A stretch of 64,000 nt of DNA from Pandoraea norimbergensis. Its GTDB lineage: Bacteria; Pseudomonadota; Gammaproteobacteria; Burkholderiales; Burkholderiaceae. The stretch covers positions 2,356,001 through 2,420,000 of the forward strand of contig NZ_CP013480.3 of NCBI RefSeq assembly GCF_001465545.3. The letters are read 5' to 3'. Every line of letters starts with the position of its first letter. The stretch's first letter is position 1. The notes under the pieces were generated by a model. That model searched no databases, was not told the origin of the DNA, and saw only the letters and a list, made by a program, of their open reading frames with translations. Position numbers and translations under genes: made by a program. Positions 8,141 through 17,618 of this stretch are shown one piece after another.

Positions 8141-8351
8141 TTCTTGTAGTTCGTTTGATTCCGATGCGCGCGACGGTGTATCCGCGCGCCGCATCTGATT
8201 ACAATGCGAGGGTACGCGCGTCAGGTGCCATAAGACACCCGCGCGCCGCCGGCGCCCTGAGCCCCCAGCCAGGTCTTCTTTTACAGGGCAGTGACCGTTG
8301 TCCGGGCCTGCTCCGCAATCACCGATTGCACCCAGATTTCACGAGGTAGTC

Positions 8352-9593
8352 ATGAGCCAGCCAATCGCTGTGACCCGCCAGACGTTCGACGACGTAATGG
8401 TGCCCAATTACGCTCCTGCCCAGATGGTGCCCGTGCGCGGCGAAGGCTCGCGCATGTGGGATCAGCAAGGTCGTGAGTATGTCGATTTCACCGGCGGTAT
8501 CGCGGTCAACGCGCTGGGTCATGCGAACCCCGAGCTGGTGAAGGTCATCGAAGAGCAGGCACGCAAAGTCTGGCACATCGGCAACGGCTACACCAACGAG
8601 CCGGTGCTGCGTCTGGCCAAGGCGCTGACCGACGCGACGTTCGCCGATAAGGCCTTCTTCTGCAACTCGGGGCTCGAAGCCAACGAGGCCGCACTCAAGC
8701 TGGCCCGTCGCTACGCGTTCGACCATGCGGCGGAACGTGGCGGCAAGGATAAGAGCGAAATCATCTCGTTCTTCAACTCGTTCCACGGCCGCTCGCTGTT
8801 TACCGTGAGCGTCGGCGGTCAGGCCAAGTACACCGAAGGTTTCGGTCCGCTGCCGGCCGGCATCATGCACCTGCCGTACAACGATCTGAAGACCTTCGAG
8901 GCCACCATCTCTGACGCGACGGCTGCCGTCATCGTCGAGCCGGTGCAAGGGGAAGGCGGCGTGCTGCCGGCTGACCCGGCATTCCTCAAGGGCCTGCGCG
9001 ACCTGTGCGACAAGCACGGCGCGCTGCTGATTTTTGACGAAGTGCAGACCGGCGTCGGCCGCACGGGCACGCTCTACGCTTACGAGCAATATGGCGTGAC
9101 GCCGGACATCCTGACGACCGCCAAGGCGCTCGGCAACGGTTTTCCGATCGGCGGCATTCTCACCACCAGCAAGATCGCCGCGAGCTTCTCGCCGGGCACG
9201 CACGGCTGCACATACGGCGGCAACCCGCTCGCGACGGCCATCGCGGGGCGCGTGCTCGAACTGATCAACACCGCCGAGACGCTGAACGGCGTGAAGGCGC
9301 GTCACGATCATTTCATCAAGGGCATTGAAGCGATCAACGCGCGTCACGGCGTGTTCGCTGATGTGCGCGGCATGGGCCTGTTGATCGGTGCTGTGCTCAA
9401 GCCGGCCTTCGCGGGCCGTGCCAAGGAAATCGTGTCCGAGTCGGAGAAGAATGGCCTGATGCTGCTGATCGCCGGTGGCGATGTGGTGCGTTTCGCGCCG
9501 TCGCTGAACATTCCGTTCGCCGACATCGATGCGGGCCTCGCCTCGCTCGAGAAGGCCGTTGCGACACTGGCAGCCACGGCAAAGGCCGCCTGA
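8352..9593 (+). CDS. astC: Succinylornithine / acetylornithine transaminase (AstC/ArgD type)
   Basis: A 413-residue PLP-dependent class III aminotransferase. Diagnostic segments are [59 protein letters not shown], the [15 protein letters not shown] motif with the PLP-ring Asp, the Schiff-base Lys in [14 protein letters not shown], and [13 protein letters not shown]. AstC removes the amino group of N2-succinylornithine in arginine catabolism; the same family (ArgD) works in arginine synthesis. I call AstC because astA follows and astD, astB and astE are in the window. ATG at 8352 has GAGGT five bases upstream. The leader contains a hairpin-prone GC-rich stretch and a TACAAT box at about 8200. 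Confidence 0.92.
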   Translation: MSQPIAVTRQTFDDVMVPNYAPAQMVPVRGEGSRMWDQQGREYVDFTGGIAVNALGHANPELVKVIEEQARKVWHIGNGYTNEPVLRLAKALTDATFADKAFFCNSGLEANEAALKLARRYAFDHAAERGGKDKSEIISFFNSFHGRSLFTVSVGGQAKYTEGFGPLPAGIMHLPYNDLKTFEATISDATAAVIVEPVQGEGGVLPADPAFLKGLRDLCDKHGALLIFDEVQTGVGRTGTLYAYEQYGVTPDILTTAKALGNGFPIGGILTTSKIAASFSPGTHGCTYGGNPLATAIAGRVLELINTAETLNGVKARHDHFIKGIEAINARHGVFADVRGMGLLIGAVLKPAFAGRAKEIVSESEKNGLMLLIAGGDVVRFAPSLNIPFADIDAGLASLEKAVATLAATAKAA

Positions 9594-9650
9594 ACGGCTG
9601 CCGATTGACTGAGCACGCGCGCGTGTTCATTCGTCTGCCTGCATGACTTC

Positions 9651-9687
9651 GGGCCGGACCGACGGGAACGTCGCTCCGGCCCTTATT
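9651..9687 (+). terminator. Nested hairpin between astC and astA
   Basis: GGGCCGGA (9651-9658) pairs with TCCGGCCC (9675-9682), and inside it CGACG pairs with CGTCG around a GGAA tetraloop. The stem is followed by TTATT. It would form one long, nearly perfect stem. It sits about 70 bases before astA, so it probably limits read-through from astC into astA. Confidence 0.75.
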
Positions 9688-9754
9688 GCAATTAGCGGCA
9701 ACTCGCGGTAACCAGCAGCACCCTGCGGTCCAACGCCGTTCCACCGGATATGCC

Positions 9755-10951
9755 ATGACGCGTCAATCGAAAGCGGTGAAAGTCTCGCCCGTGCAGGACG
9801 AAGCGGCGAATCGTGGGGCGCCGGGCGACGCCACGGCGGCACATTCGGGCGCTGGGGCAAGCACGAGTGCCAATGACGCCACGTCAGAGGCCACATCGCT
9901 TCGCGTCGTACGTCAGGCGCGCCGCGAGGACCTGCCTGCGCTACTGAAGCTCGCCGCACTCGCGGGCCCGGGCATGACGTCGTTCAAACCCGATCCGGCA
10001 GCGCTCGAAGCGCGCCTTGAGCGCGTGACTGCCACGCTAGATGACCGCGCCCCGACGGCCGAGCAGGGCTATCTGTTCGTGATGGAAGATGTCGCGACCG
10101 GCACCATCGCCGGTGTGTGCGGCATTGAAGCGGCCGTGGGGCTTGAGCAGCCGTTTTATACGTACCGCAAAGATACGATCGTGCACGCGAGCCGCGAGTT
10201 GAACGTGTGGTCGCGCATGCTCACGCTGTCGCTCTCGAACGATCTCACCGGCTATAGCGAGTTGTGTTCGCTGCTGCTTGACCCGGCATGGCGGGGGCAT
10301 GGCAACGGCGCCTTGCTCTCGAAGGCGCGATTCCTTTTCATGGCGCAGTTCCCGGAGCGTTTTGGCCCGCACGTGTGCGCCGAATTGCGCGGGTTCTTCG
10401 ACGACAACGGGCAGAGTCCGTTCTGGCAGTCGCTCGGTCAACACTTCTTCAAAATCGATTTCGATCAGGCGGACTATCTGACGTCGATCGGCAAGAAGTC
10501 GTTTGTGGCCGAATTGATGCCGAAGTATCCGATCTACGTGGACTTTCTCTCGCCGCAGGCGCAGGCCGCCATTGGTGTGACGCATCGCGACACCTTGCCG
10601 GCACGGCGTCTGCTGGAACAGGAAGGGCTGCGCTCCGGGGCACACGTGGATATCTTCGACAGCGGCCCCGTGCTCGAAGCGCGGGTGGCCGATCTGCGTG
10701 CCGCGCGCGACAGCCGGTATCTGAGCGTGAACATCGGTGCAGATGACGGCAGCGTGCCGCCAGTCGCCAACGCAGAACCCTATCTCGTAGCGTGCCTGGG
10801 GCTTGGCGGGTTTCGCGCCACGCTCGTCACCGGGCGTCCGGAGCGGCGGGCGTTCACCCTGAGTCCGCTTGCGGCGAAAGCACTCGGCGTCAAGCAAGGC
10901 GATCGCGTACAGGTATTGCCGCTCAAGCCGCCGCGTGCGGACGCCATCTGA
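9755..10951 (+). CDS. astA: Arginine N-succinyltransferase
   Basis: A 398-residue protein. From about residue 49 it is a full AstA (GNAT-related) enzyme: LRVVRQARREDLPALLKLA, CGIEAAVGLEQPFYTYR, ELCSLLLDPAWRGHGNGALLS, ERFGPHVCAELRGFFDD and SPFWQSLGQHFFKIDFDQAD are typical. It transfers succinyl from succinyl-CoA to the alpha-amino group of arginine, the first AST step. Residues 1-48 are an Ala/Ser/Thr/Gly-rich extension absent from ordinary AstA. No ATG, GTG or TTG lies in frame in the last 40 codons before the core, so the extension seems unavoidable. A weak CCGGA precedes ATG 9755. The gene ends 17 bases from the convergent fimbrial operon. Confidence 0.92.
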   Translation: MTRQSKAVKVSPVQDEAANRGAPGDATAAHSGAGASTSANDATSEATSLRVVRQARREDLPALLKLAALAGPGMTSFKPDPAALEARLERVTATLDDRAPTAEQGYLFVMEDVATGTIAGVCGIEAAVGLEQPFYTYRKDTIVHASRELNVWSRMLTLSLSNDLTGYSELCSLLLDPAWRGHGNGALLSKARFLFMAQFPERFGPHVCAELRGFFDDNGQSPFWQSLGQHFFKIDFDQADYLTSIGKKSFVAELMPKYPIYVDFLSPQAQAAIGVTHRDTLPARRLLEQEGLRSGAHVDIFDSGPVLEARVADLRAARDSRYLSVNIGADDGSVPPVANAEPYLVACLGLGGFRATLVTGRPERRAFTLSPLAAKALGVKQGDRVQVLPLKPPRADAI

Positions 10952-10968
10952 GCGCCCAGCACCCGAGG

Positions 10969-11925
10969 TTAGAACTGAATCGTCGCGGTGACCGTGTCGG
11001 TATAGAGACCCGGCGCGGGTGTCGTCTGCACGGGCACTCGCGCGTAGATCGGCACGGCCTGCACGACGCCGGTGCCGATGCCAGTGAGCTGCGACGTGCC
11101 TGACGTGCCATCGCCCCAGATGGTGCTGTATCCGCTGTCGAGATAGAGCTGATAGCTCACGCGTGAAGCGGTGAGCCCCGTCATCGAGCGCGCCGCCACG
11201 GTGCCCCCCAATCCCCCCGACAGGCTGATGCGAAACGCATCGTTCTTCGTGCATTGCACGGTGAGCGTGCTGCTGCCCGTTACGGCCTTGCTGAGCGTGG
11301 ACTGCGTGGCGAAGGTGATGTTGGCGGCCGCGATCGTGCAGTTGTTGATGACCGTGACATTCGCGTTGAAGGGCACACCGGCGGCGGCTGTCATCGCGCT
11401 GCCGCAGGCCGGTGCAGGGGAGAGCGCAGCATACGACGCGTATTGCAGCGTGGCGTCGGTGGCGGCGAAAGCGTGCGTATAGACCGTGTTGCCGTTAGAT
11501 GACGTGGGCACGGTGGTCTGTGACGCCGTAATGCGTGCGTAGAGATTGACGTTCTGCGTAACCGTGCCGCCGAGGATGTTACGCGCGAGGGTCACGGCGA
11601 TGACGTTGGCCGTGCTGTTGCCCCAGGCGGTCGAGAAGGCCGGGTCGATGAACAATCCAAAGTTGATCGCGCTGCCCGAATTCACGAGCGTGAGCGGCTG
11701 ACTGGCGTTGAGCGCCAGACAGAGCTTGACGTTCGGGTTGCCGCCGAGCAGCGGAAACGTGCATGACACGGGAATCGTGCCGGTGGCCGACAGCGCCGCG
11801 CCGGAGATCGGGCTGAAGGCGGAGAACGCCAGCGTCGGCGTACCGATCGAGCAGGTTTGCGCCGCAGCCAATGGACTGAAAGCACAGAGGCAAGCGGCGA
11901 CCCAGACAGGCGCGTGTAAGGTCAT
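10969..11925 (-). CDS. Spore coat U domain fimbrial protein with two SCPU domains (tip-like)
   Basis: A 318-residue exported protein: signal peptide to about residue 22 (AAAQTC), then two tandem SCPU domains, the second beginning near CGSAMTAAAGV. Each has the repeated pattern of paired Cys and the strand ending like YARV or TVTATIQF. In Csu-type (archaic) chaperone-usher pili, a two-domain SCPU protein sits at the tip (CsuE-like). It is the last gene of the minus-strand operon and its ATG overlaps the usher stop codon as ATGA, so the two are translationally coupled. Which surface it binds is unknown. Confidence 0.88.
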   Translation of the reverse strand: MTLHAPVWVAACLCAFSPLAAAQTCSIGTPTLAFSAFSPISGAALSATGTIPVSCTFPLLGGNPNVKLCLALNASQPLTLVNSGSAINFGLFIDPAFSTAWGNSTANVIAVTLARNILGGTVTQNVNLYARITASQTTVPTSSNGNTVYTHAFAATDATLQYASYAALSPAPACGSAMTAAAGVPFNANVTVINNCTIAAANITFATQSTLSKAVTGSSTLTVQCTKNDAFRISLSGGLGGTVAARSMTGLTASRVSYQLYLDSGYSTIWGDGTSGTSQLTGIGTGVVQAVPIYARVPVQTTPAPGLYTDTVTATIQF

Positions 11926-14381
11926 GAACCTTCTCCCCGGGATGACGACGCCTGCGCACTCGGGCGACGCGACTTGGCCTCGCGTGCCAGCGCACCGAAC
12001 GGAATGCAGACGAGCGGGCCGACGCGGGCAATCTCGCCATCGGGCGGGGCCCGCCAGGCGAACGTTGCACGGCAGCGCTGCACGCCGTCGTGCGATTCAA
12101 GGGTGTTGCGCGGGGCGAGCGTGTCGACGAATGTCTCGCCGTCGTAGCCCACGACGGTGACGAAGCCGCTTTGCACATGACGCACCGACACGCCGGGCTT
12201 GAGCGGCACACCGGCGGCGCTCACGAGCGTGATCAGCGCCGCTTGATATCGCCGCACGGGAAAACGCACGAGCACACCGGCGCCGGTTTGCGGCGCAATG
12301 CGCCGCTCGGTCGTGACGACTTCCAGATCGGCGGGCAGGTGCATGGGATCGATGCCGATACGTGCCTGCTCGAACCCGTTCAGATCCGGCACGAGGAAGT
12401 AGCCGCGCGCATCGGTATGCCCGATTGGCACTGACTCGCGCAGCACCGGCACATTGGCGCGGCCGTCGGTGCTGACGAGGGCGAAGGCGTCGTAAGTGCG
12501 CCGGGTGGCGTGCACGCTGCGATCCATGACGACGAGTGCGCCGGTCATGCCGAGGGCCGCGCCGCGCTGACGGCCCACTTGCTGCGCCAGTGCCGACACT
12601 TCGCCATGACGTCCGAGATAGCGCAGTTCACCCTGCGCGGTGCGCTGCGAGAACGCCCGCCCCCCGAGGACTTGCCAACCCCAGCCGCCGCCATAGTCGG
12701 GCGTGCGGCCTGCTGAGGCCCACGCTTGTGTCTGCCCATCCTGTTGCGTGACGGAGGCGCTCCCCAGTACACCGTTCCCCAGCAGCAGGCTCAACATGGC
12801 AAACACACCGTGCGAGCGCCGTCGGGCGAGGTCGCGAAAGCCGCCGATCGAGAGCATGCCGCGTGAGCTTGCCGGGACGTTGAGGCTGGCGGACAGCACG
12901 CGCGTGGCAGGCTGGCGCGGTGCCCGCTGCCCAAAGTAGGCGAGCGACGCCGTGCCGCCCCGGCCCCACGGCACGGAGACGCTGACACGTTCGCTGGCAT
13001 TGGCGGCGGGTGAGCCGTCGAGCGAGGGGAGATCGCGATATCGGCCTGCCGTGCGGATGATCTGCGCATCGAGGCTCACATGCCGGGAAATGTACTGATA
13101 ACCCGCGCTCCATTGCGCACCGGTGCGACGCCCGCCGGACGCCCCCATGGCGACGCTGACGACCCCGGCGCGCCGCAAGGCCATCAGCGCGCCAACGCCC
13201 CCCATGGCGAGCCGCCGCCCCGCTTGCGCCTGTGCTTCGAGCGTGAGCGTGTCGGTGACCCCGTAACGCGCGGCTACCGAAGCGACCGGATGATGCCGAT
13301 ACGAAAACGAACGCACGCCATAGTCGTCGCGCGGCAAACCGGCTTCCAGCGAAAAGCTCGACAGTCCCTTGGCGAGCAGGCGCGGATCGATGTAGAGCGG
13401 CACAGTCGTGATCTGCTCGCGCCCAAGTGCGTCGCGCGTGACGACGCTCGCCTGCAAATCGCCCGTCAGCCCCGGCGCTTCCTGAATCACGAACGGGCCC
13501 GGCGGCACGTGGCCGCCAAAGCGCCGCACGCCATCGAGATACAGATCGACCGAGGACGGCACGACGGCACTGCCGCGCAACGCGGGCACGGGGAACGTGA
13601 CGAGATCGGGCCGCAAGCTGAAGTTGCGCCGCCATTGCAGTCCGGCGATCCGCACGGAGCGGCTCCATGACAGTGAGCCAGTAATGAGATCGCCCGCTGT
13701 CCAACTGGTCAGCGTGGCCGGATTGTTGTACTGCCACGCGGTGTCGTAGCGCAGGTAGCCGCGCCGCCATGGCGAGTGTTCGACGAGACCGGTCTGCGAC
13801 ACGGTGGCGCCCGGCCAGAAGCCCCGGACTTCGCTCCACACTGACGCCTGCGTTCGGCTGTCGCGCTGCACGTAGCCGTCGTAATTCACGATCAGGCCGG
13901 GGTCTGCCGTGGCATTCACGGCCTCGGTGAGCATGCCCCCGACGCGATAGGGCGTCAGCCAGGCGTCGCCCAGAAGCAGATCGATGCGCTGCTGCGTGGC
14001 ATCGTAGGCGAGCTGCACGCCGTCGAGCGTATCGAGCGCGACTTCCCGAGCGTCGTCGCGCGGCAGCGCGTTGGCGGACAGGCCAAGCCTGCGCAAGTCG
14101 CCGGCGCTGACGAACCAGTCGCCGTTGCGCCGCGTGAACGGCGCCAGCAACCCGGTTGCCTGACCGTTGATTAGCACATCGAGAACGTAGCGGCCGTCGG
14201 GCCGAGGCATTGCCATCGCTGACGGCACGTCAGCACTTTCTTCGGAAACCGATGATATGGAGGACACCGCTGCGGGTGCGGTGGACGATGCCGCCGCGCT
14301 CGACGCCGGACCGTTCAGGGCCATCGTCGACACCATGACGATGGCCACAGCACCCGACGCCACGCGCACCACGCGCACCAC
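11922..14381 (-). CDS. Outer-membrane fimbrial usher (Csu-type)
   Basis: An 819-residue usher. After a signal-like region (residues 1-33) come the N-terminal chaperone-binding domain (RYVLDVLINGQATGLLAPF), the beta-barrel with the conserved SSVDLYLDGVRRF and GHVPPGPFVIQ plug-proximal segment, and the C-terminal domain with two Cys (QRCRATFAW and GPLVCIPFG). It assembles and secretes SCPU pilins from the chaperone. The start is uncertain: the frame opens with GTG codons at 14381 and has no ATG or obvious Shine-Dalgarno site. An ATG at 14442, just after the chaperone stop codon at 14451, is out of frame by one base, across a G5/G6 tract. See findings. Confidence 0.88.
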   Translation of the reverse strand: MVRVVRVASGAVAIVMVSTMALNGPASSAAASSTAPAAVSSISSVSEESADVPSAMAMPRPDGRYVLDVLINGQATGLLAPFTRRNGDWFVSAGDLRRLGLSANALPRDDAREVALDTLDGVQLAYDATQQRIDLLLGDAWLTPYRVGGMLTEAVNATADPGLIVNYDGYVQRDSRTQASVWSEVRGFWPGATVSQTGLVEHSPWRRGYLRYDTAWQYNNPATLTSWTAGDLITGSLSWSRSVRIAGLQWRRNFSLRPDLVTFPVPALRGSAVVPSSVDLYLDGVRRFGGHVPPGPFVIQEAPGLTGDLQASVVTRDALGREQITTVPLYIDPRLLAKGLSSFSLEAGLPRDDYGVRSFSYRHHPVASVAARYGVTDTLTLEAQAQAGRRLAMGGVGALMALRRAGVVSVAMGASGGRRTGAQWSAGYQYISRHVSLDAQIIRTAGRYRDLPSLDGSPAANASERVSVSVPWGRGGTASLAYFGQRAPRQPATRVLSASLNVPASSRGMLSIGGFRDLARRRSHGVFAMLSLLLGNGVLGSASVTQQDGQTQAWASAGRTPDYGGGWGWQVLGGRAFSQRTAQGELRYLGRHGEVSALAQQVGRQRGAALGMTGALVVMDRSVHATRRTYDAFALVSTDGRANVPVLRESVPIGHTDARGYFLVPDLNGFEQARIGIDPMHLPADLEVVTTERRIAPQTGAGVLVRFPVRRYQAALITLVSAAGVPLKPGVSVRHVQSGFVTVVGYDGETFVDTLAPRNTLESHDGVQRCRATFAWRAPPDGEIARVGPLVCIPFGALAREAKSRRPSAQASSSRGEGS

Positions 14382-14450
14382 GCCGCGGCGCTCGGGGCGG
14401 CCGAGGGCGCGGCAGTGGGGGCGGGGGGCGCGAGGGGCGCATGGCCACGG

Positions 14451-15212
14451 TTACCGGACACCGTCCGTTGCCGGGCTGGCAGCAAACCGCATCGGGACCG
14501 TATCGATGCGCGACTCCACGGTGAACGGCGGGATCGGTGGTGCGCCTGATGGCCACCGCACGGCAAAGCGCCGCGTCTGGCCGGCCAGTACGTAGCCCAG
14601 CAACCCGTGGGTGAGCTCGACACTCCGGCCCGTGGCGTCCAGCACACGCGTGGCGCCCAATTGGGCGTGCTGCTCCCCGTCGTTATGCACTTCCAGTTCG
14701 CCCCGAAGCCAGTGCACGTCGAAGCGCAGCGACGGCGCGCTCGCATCGTTTGCCTGCACGAATACGGGCAGCGAATAACGCAGGCGAATGGTGACGCCTT
14801 CCGCCGGTGCTTCGGCCACCGCAGGCAGTTCGTCGACCAGCAGCCGATAGCTCTGTTCGCCTTGCGTGGGCTCGGCGCTCAAGCGCACGAGCCGCACAAT
14901 CTGCTGCTCACCCGGTTCGATGCGCAAGATCGGCGGGCTGGCGATCAGCGCTTCGGTCGGCACGAGCACGTTCTCACCGTCTCGCTGCGTCCAGGCATAC
15001 AGGCGCAATTGCCCGTGAATCGGCAAATCGCCGGTGTTGCCCAGCGTGAGCGTGGTGGCAGGTTGCGTCGGGGCGAGGCTGACGATCACGGGCGAGACCT
15101 GAAGGCTCGCGCCATGGCCGTCGGTCACGCCCAGCGTCAACAGGGCGACAAAGGCACCGCTGGCCGCGCGGGCGGCATGGCGGCGGGCGTCGGGTCTCGA
15201 TGGAGTCGTCAT
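14451..15212 (-). CDS. Periplasmic pilus chaperone (PapD-like, Csu-type)
   Basis: A 253-residue protein with a signal region to about residue 35 and two immunoglobulin-like domains. The first domain has ASLQVSPVIVSLAP, TLTLGNTGDLPI, the edge strand ILRIEPGEQQIVRLVRL and YRLLVDELP, which match the fimbrial chaperone family. It binds SCPU pilin subunits in the periplasm by donor-strand complementation and carries them to the usher. It is the second gene of the operon, ten bases after the major pilin gene. Confidence 0.9.
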   Translation of the reverse strand: MTTPSRPDARRHAARAASGAFVALLTLGVTDGHGASLQVSPVIVSLAPTQPATTLTLGNTGDLPIHGQLRLYAWTQRDGENVLVPTEALIASPPILRIEPGEQQIVRLVRLSAEPTQGEQSYRLLVDELPAVAEAPAEGVTIRLRYSLPVFVQANDASAPSLRFDVHWLRGELEVHNDGEQHAQLGATRVLDATGRSVELTHGLLGYVLAGQTRRFAVRWPSGAPPIPPFTVESRIDTVPMRFAASPATDGVR

Positions 15213-15222
15213 CGCGATGGCC

Positions 15223-15750
15223 TCAGAAATACACCGTCGCCGTTACCGTCGACGTGTAGGCGTCCGGTGTCGGCATGGTGGCCGAGAGCGTTGCCTGCCC
15301 GTAGACGGTGTAGGTTTTCAGCACGCCGCTACCTGAGTCGCCCAGCGTATTGGTGCCTTGCGTGTTGCCCCACGGCGTGGCGTGGCCAGAGTCCTGATAG
15401 AGCCCGAACGGGATGGTCGTGGTGTTGCCGGTAAGCGTGCCCGCGAGCAGGCGGCTGGTCTCGGTGGAGCTGGCGGTCGTGCCGGCGTTCAGGCCGATGT
15501 TGTAGCCGGTTGACGAGGTGCAGATCACGGTGAGCGTCGAGGTGCTTGACACCGGCCCGGTGGCCGAGCCTTGCACGGGCGTGAACGTCATCGGCGTGGC
15601 GGCGATGGTGCATCCCGGCAGGATGGTCAGCGACACCAGCATCGTTGCCGTCGCCGAGCCGTTGGAGTAAGTGGCGCCATGTACGGGGCCATTCAATGCA
15701 AGCAATCCGGCAGCCCCGGACAGGGCCAGGCACAGCAGCGATTTCTTCAT
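15223..15750 (-). CDS. Spore coat U domain fimbrial subunit (major pilin-like)
   Basis: A 175-residue exported protein: signal peptide MKKSLLCLALSGAAGLLALN ending near VHGA, then one SCPU domain with two Cys (PGCTIAAT and VICTSS) and the typical C-terminal strand TSTVTATVYF. It is likely the main shaft subunit (CsuA/B-like). GGAGAACGACG precedes the ATG, a strong ribosome site. It is the first gene of the operon pilin, chaperone, usher, tip. Confidence 0.9.
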   Translation of the reverse strand: MKKSLLCLALSGAAGLLALNGPVHGATYSNGSATATMLVSLTILPGCTIAATPMTFTPVQGSATGPVSSTSTLTVICTSSTGYNIGLNAGTTASSTETSRLLAGTLTGNTTTIPFGLYQDSGHATPWGNTQGTNTLGDSGSGVLKTYTVYGQATLSATMPTPDAYTSTVTATVYF

Positions 15751-16266
15751 CGTCGTTCTCCTTCGGAGTCCTATTTGAAAGTGAGGTCATTCGAAGCGCT
15801 TTCAGGCACTAGGAGGCGCGGCGTGGCACTACGCGAACAGCGTGAGTGACATCTGATTTACCGACGCTGTCTACGTAGTTTATTAAGGCATTTGCGCGGA
15901 ATGGGAGCGCTTGCAAGGCTTTCGGAATGTTCCCAACAATGGGACGAGAGGCCGCGCTTCCCGTGTCACTGGCATACGCGCAACGCGCATGTTTCGGCGA
16001 GACGCAGTGCGCACGCGTGGATGTGGCGCAACAGACATGCCGTTGGACTCGCGCCCCGTGCGACACCGTGTCGCAGGACGATATGACGGCGATCAAAGCC
16101 TGCGCGCGCGGCACAAGCATTCGCGCATATTTCACTTGCTCTCGTTACGTCGCCGTCTCTAGAATGACCTCTTGACGCGTATCGGGCGTCGTCTGCGCTA
16201 CCCGCGCGAGACGCGCCGCCCGCCGTCTGTGTTCGCTGCCTGCGGATATTTCACGAGAGGGATGCC
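15751..16266. other. Intergenic region between fimbrial operon and hdeD-like gene
   Basis: About 516 bases with no convincing gene; the short open frames present lack ribosome sites and family features. It holds the start region of the minus-strand fimbrial operon, including an AT-rich patch near 15870-15890, and the promoter of the hdeD-like gene. On the plus strand TTGCTC (16136-16141), 18 bases, then TAGAAT (16160-16165) is a candidate sigma-70 promoter about 100 bases before the hdeD start. Confidence 0.5.
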
Positions 16267-16830
16267 ATGCTCAGACTTCTGTCGAAATACTGGTGGTTGC
16301 TTGTTTTGCGCGGCGTACTCGCCGTTGTCTTCGGGATCGCGGCATTTACGGTGCCCGGTGTAACCCTTGCCGTGCTAGTGCTGTGCTTCGGCGCGTTTTC
16401 GTTTGTCGACGGGGTCTTTTCTCTCGCCGGTGCCTGGAGCGCGCGCAAGGAACACGCCGAATGGTGGCTGCCGCTGTTGCAAGGCGTTGCCGGCATCATC
16501 ATCGGTGTCCTGACTTATCTCAACCCGGCGTTGACCGCCGTTGCGTTGCTTATCTATATCGTTGCCTGGAGTTTCGTCACCGGCGTGCTGCAAATTGCAG
16601 CCGGTATCGCGTTGCGCCGCGAGATCAAGGGCGAGCTGTGGATCATTCTTTCCGGCGTGTTCAGCATTCTGTTTGCCGTGTTCATCATGTGGCAGCCGGG
16701 TGCCGGTGCGTTGGCGCTCATCTGGGCCATCGGCGCGTGGGCCATCGTGTGGGGAGTACTGCTCGTGTTGGCCGGCTTCAAATTGCGAGGCGTGGCGCAC
16801 GGTGCGTCGTCCACTTCCGCCGCTACCTAG
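16267..16830 (+). CDS. HdeD family membrane protein (DUF308)
   Basis: A 187-residue protein of about six membrane helices in three repeated pairs: LVLRGVLAVVFGIAAF, LLQGVAGIIIGVLTYL and IILSGVFSILFAVFIM start the even spacing typical of DUF308. E. coli HdeD takes part in acid resistance at high cell density; the function here is inferred from the family. AGAGGGATGCC precedes the ATG. It lies just before dps, which suggests a stress-response neighbourhood. Confidence 0.88.
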   Translation: MLRLLSKYWWLLVLRGVLAVVFGIAAFTVPGVTLAVLVLCFGAFSFVDGVFSLAGAWSARKEHAEWWLPLLQGVAGIIIGVLTYLNPALTAVALLIYIVAWSFVTGVLQIAAGIALRREIKGELWIILSGVFSILFAVFIMWQPGAGALALIWAIGAWAIVWGVLLVLAGFKLRGVAHGASSTSAAT

Positions 16831-16995
16831 CCTTCAAATTCGGGGCATGCGCGGCCTTTGATGCCATCGCATGACGCGGCACGATTCCCCGATCAGCGTT
16901 TCCGTTCGTCCGCCCAGGTGGCCCCGGCTGCCTGAAACCGGCGGATTCCTCCCCCCGGCAGCCGCTGTGCTGCCAGACGTCAGCAGGAGTGTGAA

Positions 16996-17481
16996 ATGGC
17001 TCTGAACCATACGCGTAACACCCTCGGTGAAAAGATCCGGATCGAGTCGGTCAATCTGCTCAATCGCGGGCTGATCAACGGCATCGACGTCCAGCGTCAG
17101 GCCAAGCAGGCGCATTGGAACGTGCACGGCCCGGGCTTCATCGAACTGCATCTGTTGTTCGACGACGTGTATAACGCCGCGATCGAATGGGCCGACCTGT
17201 GCGCCGAGCGTCTCGTCGCCCTCGGCGGCGTGGCTGATGGACGTGTGCAGACGGTGGCTGAAAAGACCGAACTGCCGAAGTACAAGAACGAGTTCAAACG
17301 CGGGCTTGATCACGCCGCGGCACTGGCCGAAGCGCTGGCCGCCTATGGCGAAATCATTCGCGGCCTGATCGACGCATCGGCCGAGATCGGCGATGCCACC
17401 ACGTCGGATGTCTTTACCGAAATCTCGCGCGGTGTCGACGATCACCTCTGGAAGGTCGAGGCTCACCTTCGCGGCGAGTAA
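16996..17481 (+). CDS. dps: Dps ferritin-like DNA-protection protein
   Basis: A 161-residue four-helix ferritin-like protein. The ferroxidase site is shared between subunits: KQAHWNVHGPGFIELHLLFDD carries the two His and the acidic residues. Dps dodecamers bind DNA in starved cells, oxidise Fe(II) with H2O2 and store iron. It lacks a Lys-rich N-terminal tail, having only MALNHTRNTLGEKIR, so DNA binding may be weaker than in E. coli. GCAGGAGTGTGAA precedes the ATG at 16996. A hairpin terminator follows. Confidence 0.94.
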   Translation: MALNHTRNTLGEKIRIESVNLLNRGLINGIDVQRQAKQAHWNVHGPGFIELHLLFDDVYNAAIEWADLCAERLVALGGVADGRVQTVAEKTELPKYKNEFKRGLDHAAALAEALAAYGEIIRGLIDASAEIGDATTSDVFTEISRGVDDHLWKVEAHLRGE

Positions 17482-17525
17482 GCCCCATCCGGCCGCTGGC
17501 AGCAGCCGGCGGTCGATTTATCGTG

Positions 17526-17560
17526 AATGCGCGCGCCGGCCTTGGTCCGGGGCGCGCATT
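17526..17560 (+). terminator. Hairpin terminator after dps
   Basis: Two 14-base arms (17526-17539 and 17547-17560) match except for one position around a 7-base loop, with AATGCGCG and CGCGCATT at the outer ends. The T-run is weak (TTTGTCATCT). It lies 45 bases past the dps stop codon. Confidence 0.65.
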
Positions 17561-17618
17561 TGTCATCTCTGCCTGACTCCTCCCGCCCGTTTCCCCTGTT
17601 ACTGCCCCCGGAGCCGTT

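Noticed and set aside
12628..13839. Long antisense-phase frame inside the usher gene on the same strand.
   Set aside because: Arg/Ala-rich shadow of the usher reading frame, no ribosome site, no family motif.
15892..16175. Short open frames in the gap before the hdeD-like gene.
   Set aside because: They overlap in three phases, have Arg/Cys-rich sequence, and lack ribosome sites.
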